Numbered from the stretch's first letter, positions 1 through 7,190 are shown. The stretch is 9,354 nt of DNA from Bacteroidales bacterium (GCA_008933525.1 WBUV01000092.1:1-9354); one strand, 5' to 3'. Notes: generated by a model from the sequence alone, not told the origin. Program-made: numbers and translations.

Positions 1-444
1 GGTAAGGAACTTCACGACCCTTATGGCATTGAGGGCGATACCCAATTTATCCCCGGATTAGGAATTTTGCCAACGGTAACCACTATCTCAAACGAAAAAA
101 AAACGGTTCAGTGCAACTTTAAGTTTATGGATTTACCCGAGGATTGCACTGGTTACGAAATTCATATGGGGCAAACGGTATCGGAAAAGCCCTCGCCACT
201 TTGCATTATCAGCGGCAATGAGCCCGATGGTTACTTTTTAAATCCAAAAACTTGGGGAACATACATTCACGGAATTTTTGATAATGGCGCAGTGGTGGAG
301 AATATCCTTAATTTGGTTGGTGTTAAAGCTGTTGAAAAGTTAGATTTTCGCCAGTACAAGGAGGAAAACTACAATAAATTGGCTAATCTTGTAAGGGGAA
401 ATATCGATTTAGAGTATATATACAGCACACTTCAGAATGATTAA
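1..444 (+). CDS. cobQ: Cobyric acid synthase CobQ/CbiP, C-terminal fragment (5' end outside window)
   Basis: This is the last 147 codons of cobyric acid synthase, the cytoplasmic ATP- and glutamine-dependent enzyme that amidates carboxylate side chains of adenosylcobyrinic acid a,c-diamide. The frame is open from base 1, so the start lies upstream. Full-length members run to about 490-500 residues, so roughly 350 are missing only because of the window edge. What remains is the end of the class I glutamine amidotransferase domain. It begins with the family segment DPYGIEG and GLGILPTVT, followed by GYEIHMGQT, and then GTYIHGIFDN, whose His (codon 268-270) matches the catalytic His of the CobQ triad. 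The nucleophile Cys and the N-terminal synthetase domain are not visible. The stop overlaps the next start by 8 bases, indicating one operon with the following two genes. A TTG at 67 is internal and is not a start. Confidence 0.95.
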   Translation, partial: GKELHDPYGIEGDTQFIPGLGILPTVTTISNEKKTVQCNFKFMDLPEDCTGYEIHMGQTVSEKPSPLCIISGNEPDGYFLNPKTWGTYIHGIFDNGAVVENILNLVGVKAVEKLDFRQYKEENYNKLANLVRGNIDLEYIYSTLQND

Positions 445-1465
445 CGGACACGGAAACGATATCCATCTATACGAGGGACAAATTGTAGCCGACTTCAGCT
501 CCAATGTTGTTCCGTACGGAATGCATCCGTTGTTAGCCAATTTTCTGAGTTCGCAGATTATAATTGCCAGAAATTATCCCGAACCCGATGCCGTTTCGCT
601 TTCAAAAAAAATAGCGAATTTCTATGGTATACCGAAGGAGTCTGTTGTTATCACTAACGGCTCTGCCGAAGCATTTTACCTTGTTGCTCATCTTTTTAGC
701 GGTTGCTCATCAACCATTGTAGTTCCTTCGTTTGCGGAGTACGAGGATGCATCACGGATTCACAAGCATACGCAGCTATTTATTGATAATGTTGATTTTG
801 CTAAAAAGTCAAACTTCGATACTAACCTTGTTTGGCTTGGGAATCCGAACAATCCTGACGGAAGGCATTTCGATGCCGATTATATAGAAAATCTGTGTAA
901 ACTAAACCCTAACACCTATTTTGTAGTAGATGAGGCCTATACGGGCCTATCCTCTGAGGATTGCTCTGCAATTAACAAAGTTTCAAACTGCGAAAACTTA
1001 ATTCTAATCCGTTCATTAACCAAGGTTTTTGCCATTCCAGGTTTGCGCTTGGGGTACATTGTTGCAAGTCCTACTATATGCGAAAAGATAAAGTCGCTAA
1101 AAATGCCCTGGAGCGTTAACTCCATTGCCATTGCTGCTGGCTCGTTTATTATTGATAACTACAATCTGCTAGTGCCAAATATTGAGGAGTTGCTACAGTT
1201 ATCGAGGAATTTACAGCGCCAACTAAAAACGGTTGAAGGAATTGATGTCATTGACTCGCCAACGAATTACTTTTTGGTAAAATCGCACAAAGGGAAATCG
1301 TCCGATTTGAAATCGTTCCTAATCAGCAATTATGGTTTATTAGTAAGGGATGCATCAAATTTTAGGGGATTAAACTCATCGTACATCCGTATTGCAGCGC
1401 AGCAAGAATCGTATAACTCAATACTGGTGGAAGGTATAAAACAATGGATTACTACACAATCATAA
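437..1465 (+). CDS. cobD: Probable L-threonine-O-3-phosphate decarboxylase (class I/II PLP aminotransferase fold)
   Basis: This is a 342-residue fold-type I PLP enzyme of the histidinol-phosphate aminotransferase / CobD branch. Visible motifs are an N-terminal FSSNVVPYG like the FSANINPLG of CobD, NGSAEAF (74-80) for phosphate binding, GNPNNPDG (135-142) with the ring-contacting Asn, DEAYTG (165-170) with the PLP pyridine-binding Asp, and SLTKVFAIPGLRLGY (193-207) with the Schiff-base lysine at K196. In the family, CobD decarboxylates threonine phosphate to (R)-1-aminopropan-2-ol phosphate, the linker that CbiB joins to cobyric acid. Sequence alone cannot separate this from HisC-like aminotransferases. 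The assignment rests on its position between cobQ and cbiB, overlapping them by 8 and 22 bases. There is no C-terminal metal-binding extension. The ATG at 437 is preferred because it starts just ahead of the conserved N-terminal segment. Confidence 0.82.
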   Translation: MINGHGNDIHLYEGQIVADFSSNVVPYGMHPLLANFLSSQIIIARNYPEPDAVSLSKKIANFYGIPKESVVITNGSAEAFYLVAHLFSGCSSTIVVPSFAEYEDASRIHKHTQLFIDNVDFAKKSNFDTNLVWLGNPNNPDGRHFDADYIENLCKLNPNTYFVVDEAYTGLSSEDCSAINKVSNCENLILIRSLTKVFAIPGLRLGYIVASPTICEKIKSLKMPWSVNSIAIAAGSFIIDNYNLLVPNIEELLQLSRNLQRQLKTVEGIDVIDSPTNYFLVKSHKGKSSDLKSFLISNYGLLVRDASNFRGLNSSYIRIAAQQESYNSILVEGIKQWITTQS

Positions 1466-2403
1466 ATCAACCTGAAAAGTTAATTATACCATTGGTTTTA
1501 GGATGGTTAATTGATTTAATTGTTGGTGACCCCTACTGGTTTCCTCATCCTATCAGGCTTTTTGGTAATATTATTTCCTTTGCAGATAAAAAAATCAACA
1601 GGAATGGATTCCGAAAATTTAAGGGATTTGTCGTTGTTTTGTTTTTGTTGATGTCCACCTTTGCGGCTTTCTATGGTATAATTTACTTATCGTCGGTTTC
1701 GATTTTAGCATACTATATTGTTGCAACTATTATGGTATACTACGGCTTGGCCAACAGATGCCTGATTTACGAGGCTAGGAAAGTTGATAAGGAACTAGCT
1801 GAGAATGGACTAGATGCTGGCAGGAAAAGGCTCAGCTACATTGTTGGACGCGAAACCAAGACGCTGAACGAAAACCAAATACGCACGGCAGTTCTAGAAA
1901 CCTTATCGGAGAACCTGAGCGATGGCGTAATTGCTCCAATGTTTTACTACGCTATTGGCGGTGTACCGCTGATGTTCACCTACAAAATGGTAAATACGCT
2001 CGACTCAATGATTGGCTACAAGAACGATAAGTACCGCCAGTTTGGATGGTTTGCCGCCCGCACCGACGATGTATTAAACTTTATTCCAGCCCGAATAACC
2101 GCATTTCTTATGGTTTTGGTAACATTCAGCTATCGGGGGTTAGTTTTTGTGTTTAAGTATGGAAATAAGCACGCAAGCCCAAACTCAGGTTACCCTGAAT
2201 CGGCGTTGGCAGGAATTCTGAACTGTAGGTTTGGTGGGCCAAATACGTATCACGGGGTTTTGGTAAATAAGCCCTTTATTGGCGATAATGCCCGAGCTGT
2301 TACATCAAAAGATATAAATAGGGCTTGTTGGATAAATATACTGGTAAGCGTGGCATTTACGTTATTGATTTTAGGATTGGTTTTAATACTGAAAAATCTT
2401 TAA
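1444..2403 (+). CDS. cbiB: Adenosylcobinamide-phosphate synthase CbiB
   Basis: This is an integral membrane protein of 319 residues, the usual CbiB length. It condenses adenosylcobyric acid with aminopropanol phosphate (or aminopropanol) to give adenosylcobinamide (phosphate). Family signatures are GDPYWFPHPIRLFG at 28-41, SENLSDGVIAPMFYYAIGG at 155-173, NTLDSMIGYKNDKY at 184-197, and HASPNSGYPESALAG at 243-257 followed by RFGGPN. Hydrophobic segments lie near 13-27, 60-82, 84-101, 214-237 and 295-317, which fits a polytopic inner-membrane protein. Its start is inside the end of the upstream PLP enzyme (22-base overlap), so translation is probably coupled and the product of one enzyme feeds the next. 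Its stop overlaps the stop of the convergent SMR gene, leaving no room for a dedicated terminator between the two operons. Confidence 0.95.
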   Translation: MDYYTIINQPEKLIIPLVLGWLIDLIVGDPYWFPHPIRLFGNIISFADKKINRNGFRKFKGFVVVLFLLMSTFAAFYGIIYLSSVSILAYYIVATIMVYYGLANRCLIYEARKVDKELAENGLDAGRKRLSYIVGRETKTLNENQIRTAVLETLSENLSDGVIAPMFYYAIGGVPLMFTYKMVNTLDSMIGYKNDKYRQFGWFAARTDDVLNFIPARITAFLMVLVTFSYRGLVFVFKYGNKHASPNSGYPESALAGILNCRFGGPNTYHGVLVNKPFIGDNARAVTSKDINRACWINILVSVAFTLLILGLVLILKNL

Positions 2404-2726
2404 TGAGATACCGCCTTCAATCCAACTATAGACGCAATCAATGTTGTAAGAAAAAATAACCGCAGAAAAGTTGCTGGCTCCTTAAAAACAAGAATTCCTA
2501 CCAATACGGTACCAACCGCACCAATGCCTGTCCAAACAGCATAGGCTGTGCCTATAGGAATACTTTGCGTAGCCTTTATTAAAAGCGCCATACTTATGGT
2601 CAATGCTATGGCAAAGCCTATATACCAAAGAACCATTTCGGTTCCATTGGTTTCTTTTGCTTTCCCAAGGCAGAATGCAAAGGCAACTTCGAACAAACCT
2701 GCAATAATTAATATAAGCCAATTCAT
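2400..2726 (-). CDS. Small multidrug resistance (SMR) family transporter, SugE/Gdx-like
   Basis: This is a 108-residue protein with four hydrophobic helices (about 2-20, 31-51, 57-80 and 87-105), the standard size for SMR exporters that work as antiparallel dimers in the inner membrane. E13 in the first helix is the conserved proton/substrate-coupling glutamate. GTAYAVWTGIGAVGT (59-73) and the ending GLKAVSH resemble SugE/Gdx proteins, the guanidinium exporters, more than EmrE. The first helix reads EVAFAF where E. coli SugE has EVVWAV, so the aromatic next to the substrate site differs (Phe for Trp) and the substrate is uncertain. The gene starts 18 bases after the cobC-like stop in the same direction, so it looks like the last gene of the B12-riboswitch operon. 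No separate promoter or riboswitch is evident in that gap. The family call is firm; substrate and any link to B12 are open. Confidence 0.88.
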   Translation of the reverse strand: MNWLILIIAGLFEVAFAFCLGKAKETNGTEMVLWYIGFAIALTISMALLIKATQSIPIGTAYAVWTGIGAVGTVLVGILVFKEPATFLRLFFLTTLIASIVGLKAVSH

Positions 2727-2744
2727 ATAGTTATGAAATAATTG

Positions 2745-3269
2745 TTAATCAATCTGTACACTAAAGTATGTTCCATTTCCCTGAAGTTCAATTTCGTTGA
2801 GTTTATCCAAAGGAATATTCTGAATATAGCACTTAATCATTCTAATGGTAATACCGTGCGTTACAATTGCAACCTGCTGGTTTGGATGACTTTGGGCGAT
2901 AAAATTTAAACTTTCAACAACTCGGTTAAACATATCGGTAAGTGGTTCTGCATCCTTAATTGGTGCGGTGTAATCGAAATTATCGGGGAATTTTTTGCCT
3001 TCCATTTCACCCATACCTCGTTCCATTAAATGCTTTAACTCAGATATTGGTGCTTCGGATTGATACTTTTGTAATATTTCCGCAGTAATGCGGGCCCTTT
3101 TAAGGGGACTTGTATAGATTGCTTGTAATTTAAATTGCGATAGTTGCTTAGCAACAGCCTCGGCTTGCGCTATTCCATTGCTGGTTAAAGTTCCCTCGGT
3201 TTGTCCCTGACAAATTCGTTGGCTATTCTCAACCGTTTCACCATGTCTAATTACAAAAATCTCAGCCAT
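2745..3269 (-). CDS. cobC: Alpha-ribazole phosphatase CobC (histidine phosphatase superfamily)
   Basis: This is a 174-residue cytoplasmic phosphatase of the phosphoglycerate-mutase-like (histidine phosphatase) superfamily. The N-terminal VIRHGET carries the phospho-acceptor H9 with R8. TSPLKRAR (53-60) supplies the second arginine, ERGMGEMEG (83-91) the acid, and VTHG (137 onward) the second histidine H138. CobC enzymes remove the 5'-phosphate of alpha-ribazole phosphate or of the final cobalamin phosphate. Superfamily members are hard to separate by sequence, so the specific role comes from its place after btuD in a B12-controlled operon. The ATG at 3269 is chosen because it places RHG at the usual position and overlaps the btuD stop by only 8 bases (ATGGCTGA). 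The open frame extends back to an ATG at 3308, but that would add 13 residues with no family counterpart. Confidence 0.78.
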   Translation of the reverse strand: MAEIFVIRHGETVENSQRICQGQTEGTLTSNGIAQAEAVAKQLSQFKLQAIYTSPLKRARITAEILQKYQSEAPISELKHLMERGMGEMEGKKFPDNFDYTAPIKDAEPLTDMFNRVVESLNFIAQSHPNQQVAIVTHGITIRMIKCYIQNIPLDKLNEIELQGNGTYFSVQID

Positions 3270-4077
3270 TTTGTTGGTTAACTTTTTGTCGCATACGTTC
3301 CGAAACAAGAAATACCGCAGGTTTTCCTGAGTTTGGGTTGATTTGAGTAATTACCAGGGTGCCGTAAACCTGCTCAATATTCTGGTAGGTAAGCACATCG
3401 AACGGGGTACCCTGGCAGTGTAGGTTTCCGTTTTTCATCATCAACAGGTAATCGCAGTACTCGCTGGCAAGATTTAGGTCGTGGATAATCATCAGCACGG
3501 TTAATCCCATTTCGTGATTTAGCCGCTGTAGCAGGTTAAGCACCTGAACTTGATGTGTAATATCAAGGTGCGAGGTTGGCTCATCGAGAAGCAAAAGCTC
3601 TGGCTCTTGGGTTAAAGCTTGCGCAATGGCTGCCAGTTGCTGCTCTCCTCCGCTGAGTTGCCTCATTGGCTTATCTTTTAAGTGATAAGTGTTTGTGAGC
3701 CGCATATACTTTTCAGCAATGGAATAATCATCCTCTGATTCAAAGAACTGGAAAGGCTTGCGGTATGGTAATCTACCCAAAAGGATATAATCCTCCACGG
3801 TTAAATCGCCTATATCGGGAAACTGGCTAACAATGGCCATTTTCTGTGCTCGCTGCTTGTTTGTTAGGTGCGAAAGGTTAGCGTCATTCAAATTAACCGA
3901 CCCACTTTTAAGCGGAATATCGCCAGCAATGCCACGGAAAAGGGTTGTTTTTCCAGAGCCGTTAGGCCCAATAATCCCTGCAAATGTCCCTTTGGGCAAT
4001 GTAAAGTTGATATTGCCAAGCGAGAATGCCCCAGCATATCCGCAACTTAAATTATCTATTTTGATGAAGTTGTCCAT
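3262..4077 (-). CDS. btuD: Cobalamin ABC importer ATP-binding subunit BtuD
   Basis: This is a 271-residue ABC ATPase of the iron-siderophore/cobalamin/heme subgroup. All nucleotide-binding elements are intact: Walker A GPNGSGKT at 37-44, Q-loop SQFPDIGDLTVEDYILLGR near 84-102, signature LSGGEQQ at 141-147, Walker B LLLLDEP at 161-167, D-loop SHLD at 169-172, and switch His H199 in IIHDLN. It powers corrinoid import through BtuC from the cytoplasmic face. The start ATG directly abuts the btuC stop (TAAATG), and the end overlaps cobC by 8 bases, so expression is tightly coupled. Substrate choice (cobalamin rather than siderophore or heme) is inferred from the upstream cobalamin riboswitch and the neighbouring cobO and cobC. 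Confidence 0.9.
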   Translation of the reverse strand: MDNFIKIDNLSCGYAGAFSLGNINFTLPKGTFAGIIGPNGSGKTTLFRGIAGDIPLKSGSVNLNDANLSHLTNKQRAQKMAIVSQFPDIGDLTVEDYILLGRLPYRKPFQFFESEDDYSIAEKYMRLTNTYHLKDKPMRQLSGGEQQLAAIAQALTQEPELLLLDEPTSHLDITHQVQVLNLLQRLNHEMGLTVLMIIHDLNLASEYCDYLLMMKNGNLHCQGTPFDVLTYQNIEQVYGTLVITQINPNSGKPAVFLVSERMRQKVNQQNG

Positions 4078-5088
4078 TTAGCTGAGTTTCGATTTTCGCC
4101 TGATGTTACTTAGCACTACCATAAACACAACGCCACCAACCATTCCAGTAATAACACCTATAGGTAATTCGCTTGGGGCAATTATTGTACGAGCAATAAT
4201 ATCGCTTAGTACCAAAAACAGTCCGCCACCTAAAAATGAGCTTAGCAAAAGAATCCTGTAATCGGTTCCAACAATTTGCCTAGCCATATGCGGAATAATC
4301 AATCCAACAAAACCAATTACTCCTGCAACCGATACGCAAGCACCAGCCATTAACGAGGCAATTACGAACAGTATTTGTATTGATGTTGATGCATTAATTC
4401 CTAAATGCGTAGCCTTAGCCTGCCCTAGCTGAAGCGCATTTAGCGGGCGGGCAAACAGGTACGATGCTATTAATCCAATAATCGATATTGATATTATCAC
4501 CCGAATTAGGTTTGTATTTGGCTCATCGAGCGAGCCCATAACCCAGAATACAATGCCGTGCAACTTATCGGTGGTGGAAACCGACATCAAAAACATTATA
4601 ATTGACGATGTTACAAAGCTAATCATCACTCCAATTAGCAGCATTCGGTTGATATCAAGATTTCCCCTCTTCATTCCCAGCGTGTAAACAAGGAATATTG
4701 TGAGCAAAGCACCCACAAAACCAGCCAACGGAAGGGCATACATTCCTGCATCGTACAAGCCAAAAATCACCACTAGAGTAACGCCCATCGAGGCTCCACC
4801 TGATATTCCCAGGGTGTAGGGCTCAACCAAAGGATTACGGTAAATTCCTTGCAGTATTGCGCCCGTTAAACCTAGCGAACCACCCACCGCAATGGCAAGA
4901 ATTACACGAGGAATTCTAATTTTTGTAAGAATGAAGTAATCCATTCCATCGCCACTGCTGAGTATTGAGGGAATATCGGATATCGATATTTTAACCTCGC
5001 CTACCGAAACCGAATAGATTACAGCAATTATTAACGCTGCAAGCAGCGTTAACGAGAAAAACAGCCAACTCAGGTACTTTTTCTTCAT
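4078..5088 (-). CDS. btuC: Cobalamin ABC importer permease BtuC (FecCD family)
   Basis: This is a 336-residue polytopic inner-membrane permease, the length typical of BtuC/FecCD proteins with about ten transmembrane helices. An N-terminal positively charged MKKK is followed by a first helix at about 6-28. Family landmarks are IRIPRVILAIAVGGSLGLTG (57-76), NPLVEPYTLGISGGASMG (85-102) and GFVGLIIPHMAR (259-270), the last being the cytoplasmic coupling segment that contacts the ATPase. It forms the translocation pathway between BtuF in the periplasm and the BtuD dimer. The gene starts 2 bases after cobO and ends exactly at the btuD start. Sequence alone does not separate cobalamin from ferric-siderophore permeases; the B12 riboswitch and neighbours make cobalamin or another corrinoid the best substrate. 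Confidence 0.92.
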   Translation of the reverse strand: MKKKYLSWLFFSLTLLAALIIAVIYSVSVGEVKISISDIPSILSSGDGMDYFILTKIRIPRVILAIAVGGSLGLTGAILQGIYRNPLVEPYTLGISGGASMGVTLVVIFGLYDAGMYALPLAGFVGALLTIFLVYTLGMKRGNLDINRMLLIGVMISFVTSSIIMFLMSVSTTDKLHGIVFWVMGSLDEPNTNLIRVIISISIIGLIASYLFARPLNALQLGQAKATHLGINASTSIQILFVIASLMAGACVSVAGVIGFVGLIIPHMARQIVGTDYRILLLSSFLGGGLFLVLSDIIARTIIAPSELPIGVITGMVGGVVFMVVLSNIRRKSKLS

Positions 5089-5090
5089 TG

Positions 5091-5615
5091 CTAAAATTCA
5101 ATGCCTCCTCGGCTGGTTATTCCTTTATCGAATGGATGCGCAATTTTACAAATTTCGCTCACATAATCGGCCTTCTCAATTACTGCACAGGTTGCACCAC
5201 GGCCTGTTAGAACTAGTTCTAGGTTTTCGGGCTTATTATCGATAAACTCAAGGAGTTTGGATTCCTCCAAGTAGCCATCGCGCACCGAAATCAGAATCTC
5301 GTCCATAATCAGCAAATCGAATTTTTCGGTTTTAATCAGTTCTGAAAGAGTTTCTATTCCTTTTGCCACATCTGTGCGAATTTCATTCTCATCCAATGTT
5401 TTATCGAGATGAGGATGCCCTTTGGCAAAAACCAAAACCTTTACGCCAAGCTTATCAAGAACACCAATTTCGTGATAGCCGTACTTATCGGGATTCTTGT
5501 GAAACGATGTGTAGCAAACCTTTAGTCCATAACCAATGGCACGTACGGCCAATCCAACAGCAGTAGTGGTTTTGCCCTTTCCGTTACCTGTGTAAATATG
5601 AATTAAGCCGGCCAT
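5091..5615 (-). CDS. cobO: Cob(I)yrinic acid a,c-diamide / corrinoid adenosyltransferase (CobO/BtuR type)
   Basis: This is a 174-residue cytoplasmic P-loop enzyme that transfers the 5'-deoxyadenosyl group of ATP to the cobalt of reduced corrinoids. The unusual Walker A of this family is seen at 10-17 (GNGKGKTT), the acidic strand DLLIMDEIL at 100-108 and LVLTGR at 134-139. The C-terminus HPFDKGITSRGGIEF is like the HAFDAGVKAQMGIDY ending of CobA/BtuR. The family tolerates both cobalamin and biosynthetic intermediates, so it can serve salvage and de novo synthesis. Two bases separate it from btuF upstream and two from btuC downstream, which places adenosylation inside the import operon and suggests corrinoids are adenosylated as they enter. 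Confidence 0.94.
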   Translation of the reverse strand: MAGLIHIYTGNGKGKTTTAVGLAVRAIGYGLKVCYTSFHKNPDKYGYHEIGVLDKLGVKVLVFAKGHPHLDKTLDENEIRTDVAKGIETLSELIKTEKFDLLIMDEILISVRDGYLEESKLLEFIDNKPENLELVLTGRGATCAVIEKADYVSEICKIAHPFDKGITSRGGIEF

Positions 5616-5617
5616 AT

Positions 5618-6445
5618 CTATTTGGAATAAATTAAGTTTATTACTCGTTCAAGGGTTTTTACAAAGGTAACAGGAGTTGGAGTACAAGCATCGTTTGAAT
5701 CGATAATAAAGATTTTTTTGTTTTTTGCAGCGCTGAGCGTTGAGTAACTCTCCCAAACATTTTTCTCCTCATTGCCAACAATTCCCATTGTTACAATGAA
5801 TATCACATCGGGGTTCGATGCAATAACAGCCTCGCGGGTAATTGTGCCTGTTTTTGTGGTTGTAACAACGTTTTTACCACCAGCAAGTAGAATGTAGTCG
5901 TTCATAAATGTACCCGGAATAACTGTGAATAATGGCTTTGCCCCAATTTGAAAGAATACCGAGGGCGATTTATCTTTTCGTGTACTACTAGCAAGGCTCT
6001 TAATCTTTGTCTCACTCTGAGTTACAATTCTCTTCGCGTTGCTTTCTGCTCCAATAATTTGACCAAGACGAATGGTTTGCTTGCAAATTTCGTCGAACGA
6101 TTTTGCTGTAGGGAATGTTTCAACCCTTATGTTGAATTTCTTAAGCATATCCAATGTTTCGGGGTTGGTCATTGTTGTGGTAATAACCAAATCGGGCTTT
6201 AGGCTAACCACCTTCTCAATATTCACCTTAACCGCCGATGCAACAACCTCCTTGCCATTGGCAACTGCGGTATCGCAATAGCTGGTACAACCAACCAACT
6301 TGTGCTGCTGTTCCAAAAAGTAAACATTTTTGGTTAGCGATGGTGCAAGCGATACAATCCTTGTTGGAGTTTGTCCAAATACACTATAGTTCTGGCTAAT
6401 AGAAATGAGCGCAATGCTCAGTAATTTGAATATCCTTTTTACCAT
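5618..6445 (-). CDS. btuF: Periplasmic corrinoid-binding protein BtuF
   Basis: This is a 275-residue substrate-binding protein of the BtuF/FecB-like class III (helical backbone) family. An N-terminal signal peptide is clear: basic MVKR, a hydrophobic core to about residue 19, and a probable signal peptidase I site near residue 24-25 (SVFG before QTP). There is no lipobox cysteine, so it should be soluble in the periplasm and not a lipoprotein. The mature protein opens with RIVSLAPSLTKNVYFL, the first strand and helix of the family, followed by KVNIEKVVSLKPDLVIT of the first lobe and ITREAVIASNPDVIFIV of the second. C53 and C57 lie in the first ligand-facing loop (CTSYC); whether they bind metal or form a disulfide cannot be judged. 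The ATG at 6445 shares one base with the upstream stop (TAATG), indicating translational coupling. Confidence 0.88.
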   Translation of the reverse strand: MVKRIFKLLSIALISISQNYSVFGQTPTRIVSLAPSLTKNVYFLEQQHKLVGCTSYCDTAVANGKEVVASAVKVNIEKVVSLKPDLVITTTMTNPETLDMLKKFNIRVETFPTAKSFDEICKQTIRLGQIIGAESNAKRIVTQSETKIKSLASSTRKDKSPSVFFQIGAKPLFTVIPGTFMNDYILLAGGKNVVTTTKTGTITREAVIASNPDVIFIVTMGIVGNEEKNVWESYSTLSAAKNKKIFIIDSNDACTPTPVTFVKTLERVINLIYSK

Positions 6446-7092
6446 TATAAAAGTTCTAAAAAGTAATGATTATCGTGCTTATATCTTCTCCCCAGTTTTA
6501 TTGGCACTGGAGTTTTAAACGTTGGTCCATCGTACACAAAGCTGTGGTACTCTCCATTTTCAGCACACGGGTCGATGTTTGGCATTGCAAGTACTTTTGA
6601 AATAAAGTTATTGTCGATATCAACGCCAAGCCATTCCTCCGTAAGGAAATCTTCTCGCACCGATACAACCTTTGTTTTAAACCCAAAATCAACAAATTCC
6701 TTAATTAGCTCGGTGGTGCTTCTGTTCCAAAGTGGGAAAATTGCTACGATACCTAAATCGTTACAAACCCTCTCAATCCACACCCGATGCTCAACTAGGT
6801 AGATATCGCCAAATACACCTGCATTAATTCCTTGCTCTTTCAAACTATTCACAGCCTTCTTAAAACTTTCCTCGTATCCGTTCTCTCCAATTGGTTCCTG
6901 AATAATTGGAATTCCCATACAAAGAGCCTGAAGTTTAACAAGGTCGGATTTAATGCCGTGCGAACGCGACATCACTCCATCCTCATCGCACATATTAATC
7001 AGCGAAACAACCCTATTTTGAGGATTATTCATGAAGTTGAACATTGCAAGCATACAGTCCTTCCCTCCGCTCCACGACACAAAGGCATTCAT
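6445..7092 (-). CDS. PP-loop ATPase of the Dph6 / COG2102 (MJ0570-type) family
   Basis: This is a 215-residue cytoplasmic protein. The N-terminal WSGGKDCMLA contains the SGGKD PP-loop (8-12) used by adenylating enzymes that activate a carboxyl or carbonyl as an AMP intermediate. FGDIY (94-98), IFPLW (118-122) and the C-terminal ENGEYHSFVYDGP (178-190) are hallmarks of the family that includes diphthine-ammonia ligase. Diphthamide is made on archaeal and eukaryotic EF2, not in bacteria, so the name diphthine-ammonia ligase should not be transferred. By analogy it could amidate or otherwise modify a carboxylate using ATP, but its substrate is unknown. It is the first gene after the cobalamin riboswitch and is coupled to btuF through TAATG, so a corrinoid-related role (side-chain amidation, salvage or remodelling) is the leading inference. 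Length is normal and no motif is broken. Confidence 0.85.
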   Translation of the reverse strand: MNAFVSWSGGKDCMLAMFNFMNNPQNRVVSLINMCDEDGVMSRSHGIKSDLVKLQALCMGIPIIQEPIGENGYEESFKKAVNSLKEQGINAGVFGDIYLVEHRVWIERVCNDLGIVAIFPLWNRSTTELIKEFVDFGFKTKVVSVREDFLTEEWLGVDIDNNFISKVLAMPNIDPCAENGEYHSFVYDGPTFKTPVPIKLGRRYKHDNHYFLELL

Positions 7093-7190
7093 TGTCCAAA
7101 TAGTTTAACTTCTAAAAAGGAGATAGAAATATGAACCGGTATACTTCTAAAAGCCTTTTCCCCGAAGCTTGTTATACAAAAGAGTAAACT
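7093..7190 (-). other. Operon leader between riboswitch and first gene (possible expression platform)
   Basis: The 98-base untranslated stretch follows the riboswitch aptamer. The best local hairpin pairs AAGCTT (7170-7165) with AGGCTT (7156-7151), six pairs with one G-U, followed by only two T, so a strong intrinsic terminator is not seen. AGTTTA next to the aptamer (7190-7185) can pair with TAAACT (7107-7102), which lies about 10 bases before the start codon, and this could occlude the ribosome landing site. A 10-base direct repeat TTTTAGAAGT occurs at 7152-7143 and 7117-7108. No Shine-Dalgarno sequence precedes the ATG, as is usual in Bacteroidota. Confidence 0.4.

Noticed and set aside
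67..444. A separate small gene starting at TTG 67
   Set aside because: The same frame is open to base 1 and the upstream residues match CobQ, so this is an internal codon of a truncated gene.
2482..2721. Second - strand frame inside the SMR gene, and a + strand frame at 2548-2730
   Set aside because: Both are shadows of the SMR gene; their translations lack membrane-helix character or any known motif.
3270..3308. Upstream ATG extension of the cobC-like gene (13 extra residues)
   Set aside because: It would overlap btuD by 47 bases and place the RHG motif too far from the N-terminus; the ATG at 3269 fits the family and the 8-base overlap pattern.
3833..4081. + strand frames antisense to the start of btuD
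   Set aside because: They are opposite to the strongly conserved Walker A region and read as low-quality protein; the coding signal is on the - strand.
5948..6281. + strand frames antisense to btuF, and similar frames at 6575-6802 and 6832-7134
   Set aside because: They are overlapped by well-supported - strand genes and have no recognisable domain.
7151..7170. Hairpin after the riboswitch as an intrinsic terminator
   Set aside because: The stem is only six pairs with a G-U and is followed by TTAG, not a T-run; kept only as a weak structural note in the leader.
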